Positions 6,759-7,559 of a stretch of DNA of 7,559 bases are shown here, piece by piece. Positions within the stretch are counted from its first letter, which is position 1. Each line of letters begins with the position of its first letter. The stretch is from contig ONNL01000205.1 in the NCBI GenBank assembly GCA_900319195.1, positions 1-7,559 of the forward strand, read 5' to 3'. The DNA is from an uncultured Ruminococcus sp. (GTDB taxonomy: Bacteria; Bacillota; Clostridia; Oscillospirales; Ruminococcaceae). The notes under the pieces are model-generated. The model searched no databases. It was not told where the DNA came from and was given only the letters and a program-made list of their open reading frames with translations. The translations under genes and the position numbers were made by a program.

Positions 6759-7433
6759 GCCTTCCGTAAGTACGCCGTCAGACATTCTGAATATCCTGTC
6801 AGCCTGTGCCGCTATGCTTCCGTCATGAGTGATGAGCAGGAGAGTCTGGTTGTATTTCTTCACCGAGTTTTTGAGTATCGTGATTATCTCGCGGCTGTTT
6901 TTGCTGTCGAGGTTTCCCGTGGGCTCGTCGGCTAAGATGAGCTGCGGCTTGTGTATGAGTGCGCGTGCGAATGCGACTCTCTGCTGCTGTCCGCCCGAGA
7001 GCTCGTGGGGATAGCTCCTGCGCTTCGAGGAAAGTCCCGTAAGCTCGAGGAGCTCGTCGAGATATGCCTTGTCCGGCTCGGTGTTGTCGAGGTTCATCGG
7101 CAGTACGATGTTTTCCTCAACGTCGAGCACGGGAATGAGGTTGTATGCCTGAAAGATGAAGCCTATGCTGCGCCTGCGGTAGACCGAGAGCTCCCCGTCG
7201 GACTTCTCCGAGATGTCTGTACCGTCGAAGAATATCTGTCCCGAGGTCAGTCTGTCTATCGAGCCGATGACGTTGAGAAGGGTGGTCTTGCCGCTGCCGC
7301 TCTCGCCCGTTACCGCTGCAAATTCTCCGCGCCTGAGCGTGAAGCTTACGTCGTTGAGAGCAAGCAGCTCAGTCTCGCCCTTTCCGTATTTTTTCATAAG
7401 ATGCTCCGCTCTGAGTATCGTGTCCTTTTCCAT
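6756..7433 (-). CDS. ABC transporter ATP-binding protein, MacB/LolD/YknY type (225 aa)
   Basis: Cytoplasmic ATPase that powers the FtsX-type permease encoded next. All nucleotide-binding-domain motifs are present and intact: Walker A GESGSGKT 43-50, Q-loop Gln95 in FIFQAYNLIP, signature LSGGQQQR 145-152, Walker B LILADEPTG 165-173 with catalytic Glu170, D-loop NLDS 174-177, and switch His203 in LLLITHD. The stretch FQAYNLIPVLDVEENIVLP and the compact length of about 225 residues are typical of the subfamily paired with MacB, LolCE or BceB-like permeases rather than importers. ATG at 7433 is preceded by AAAGGAG (7448-7442) eight bases upstream. Ten bases separate its stop from the preferred permease ATG, so the two form one operon. 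It would act as a dimer of identical ATPases on a permease that already holds two FtsX units (inference). No clear promoter is visible in the 126 bases upstream. Confidence 0.96.
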   Translation of the reverse strand: MEKDTILRAEHLMKKYGKGETELLALNDVSFTLRRGEFAAVTGESGSGKTTLLNVIGSIDRLTSGQIFFDGTDISEKSDGELSVYRRRSIGFIFQAYNLIPVLDVEENIVLPMNLDNTEPDKAYLDELLELTGLSSKRRSYPHELSGGQQQRVAFARALIHKPQLILADEPTGNLDSKNSREIITILKNSVKKYNQTLLLITHDGSIAAQADRIFRMSDGVLTEG

Positions 7434-7478
7434 GTAAACCGCTCCTTTTGTAAGTATGTTTTTCTATCATGAGCTTAT

Positions 7479-7493
7479 GGGCACCTCTAAAAA
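7479..7493. mobile_element. Possible terminal inverted repeat of an insertion sequence (one end only)
   Basis: GGGCACCTCTAAAAA (TTTTTAGAGGTGCCC on the other strand) resembles, from memory, ends seen on IS5-like elements. If so, the element would extend rightward off the window and end about 45 bases upstream of the ATPase start. No transposase sequence and no partner repeat are visible, so this is tentative. Confidence 0.25.
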
Positions 7494-7559
7494 CCTCTTC
7501 TGGAAAAAATCAGCTATGCACTGTATCTGTGTCGTCAAACTGCCTTACCGGGCGAAAGC

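Noticed and set aside
6951..7472. Plus-strand frame of 173 codons opposite the ABC ATPase
   Set aside because: Antisense to a fully motif-complete ATPase; no independent support for translation.
7510..7538. TTGACG at 7538-7533 as the -35 of a promoter for the ABC operon
   Set aside because: No acceptable -10 hexamer lies 16-18 bases downstream; the best candidate, TAGCTG, matches about half the positions.
7510..7557. Minus-strand open frame of 15 codons ending in TGA at the right edge, possibly the tail of an upstream gene
   Set aside because: Too short to recognise, and another frame through the same bases is also open; chance cannot be excluded.
1..7559. CRISPR array, tRNA, rRNA, toxin-antitoxin pair or prophage genes
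   Set aside because: No regularly spaced repeats, tRNA-like folds or relevant protein motifs were seen on either strand by eye.

Overview
The window looks like chromosomal DNA of a cellulose-degrading Gram-positive gut or rumen bacterium of the Ruminococcus type (inference). The main evidence is a secreted family 9 cellulase that ends in a dockerin of the kind found in ruminococcal cellulosomal enzymes. Strong AGGAGG-type ribosome binding sites and textbook sigma-A promoters fit a Firmicutes host. All four genes lie on the minus strand, so transcription runs from right to left.

Layout in transcription order: (1) 7559-7434 is a short non-coding edge with a 15-bp motif that may be an insertion-sequence end. 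(2) 7433-6756 encodes the ATPase of a MacB/LolD-type ABC transporter. (3) 6745-3989 encodes its large FtsX-type permease, which carries two copies of the four-helix MacB-like unit; the pair is tightly spaced and probably translationally coupled. (4) 3988-3738 is a gap with a good extended -10 promoter and an upstream dyad. (5) 3737-1194 encodes a GH9-CBM3-dockerin cellulase. (6) 1193-862 holds a strong palindromic terminator, several smaller hairpins and a perfect-consensus promoter. (7) 861-1 is the first 287 codons of ATP-dependent phosphoenolpyruvate carboxykinase, cut by the left edge.

The genes appear to form three transcription units: the ABC pair, the cellulase, and pckA. Cellulase and carboxykinase fit one lifestyle: the enzyme releases cello-oligosaccharides outside the cell, and in cellulolytic ruminococci the carboxykinase is generally thought to run in the PEP-to-oxaloacetate direction, feeding succinate formation while making ATP. 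The ABC transporter is of a type used for extrusion or for extracting peptides or lipids from the membrane; nothing in the window ties it to cellulose breakdown.

I found no CRISPR array, rRNA, tRNA, phage gene or defence system, and no clear evidence of an undescribed system. The points most worth checking are the doubled asymmetric permease, the perfect promoter, the dyad upstream of the cellulase promoter, the hairpin cluster between cellulase and pckA, and the possible IS end at the right edge.
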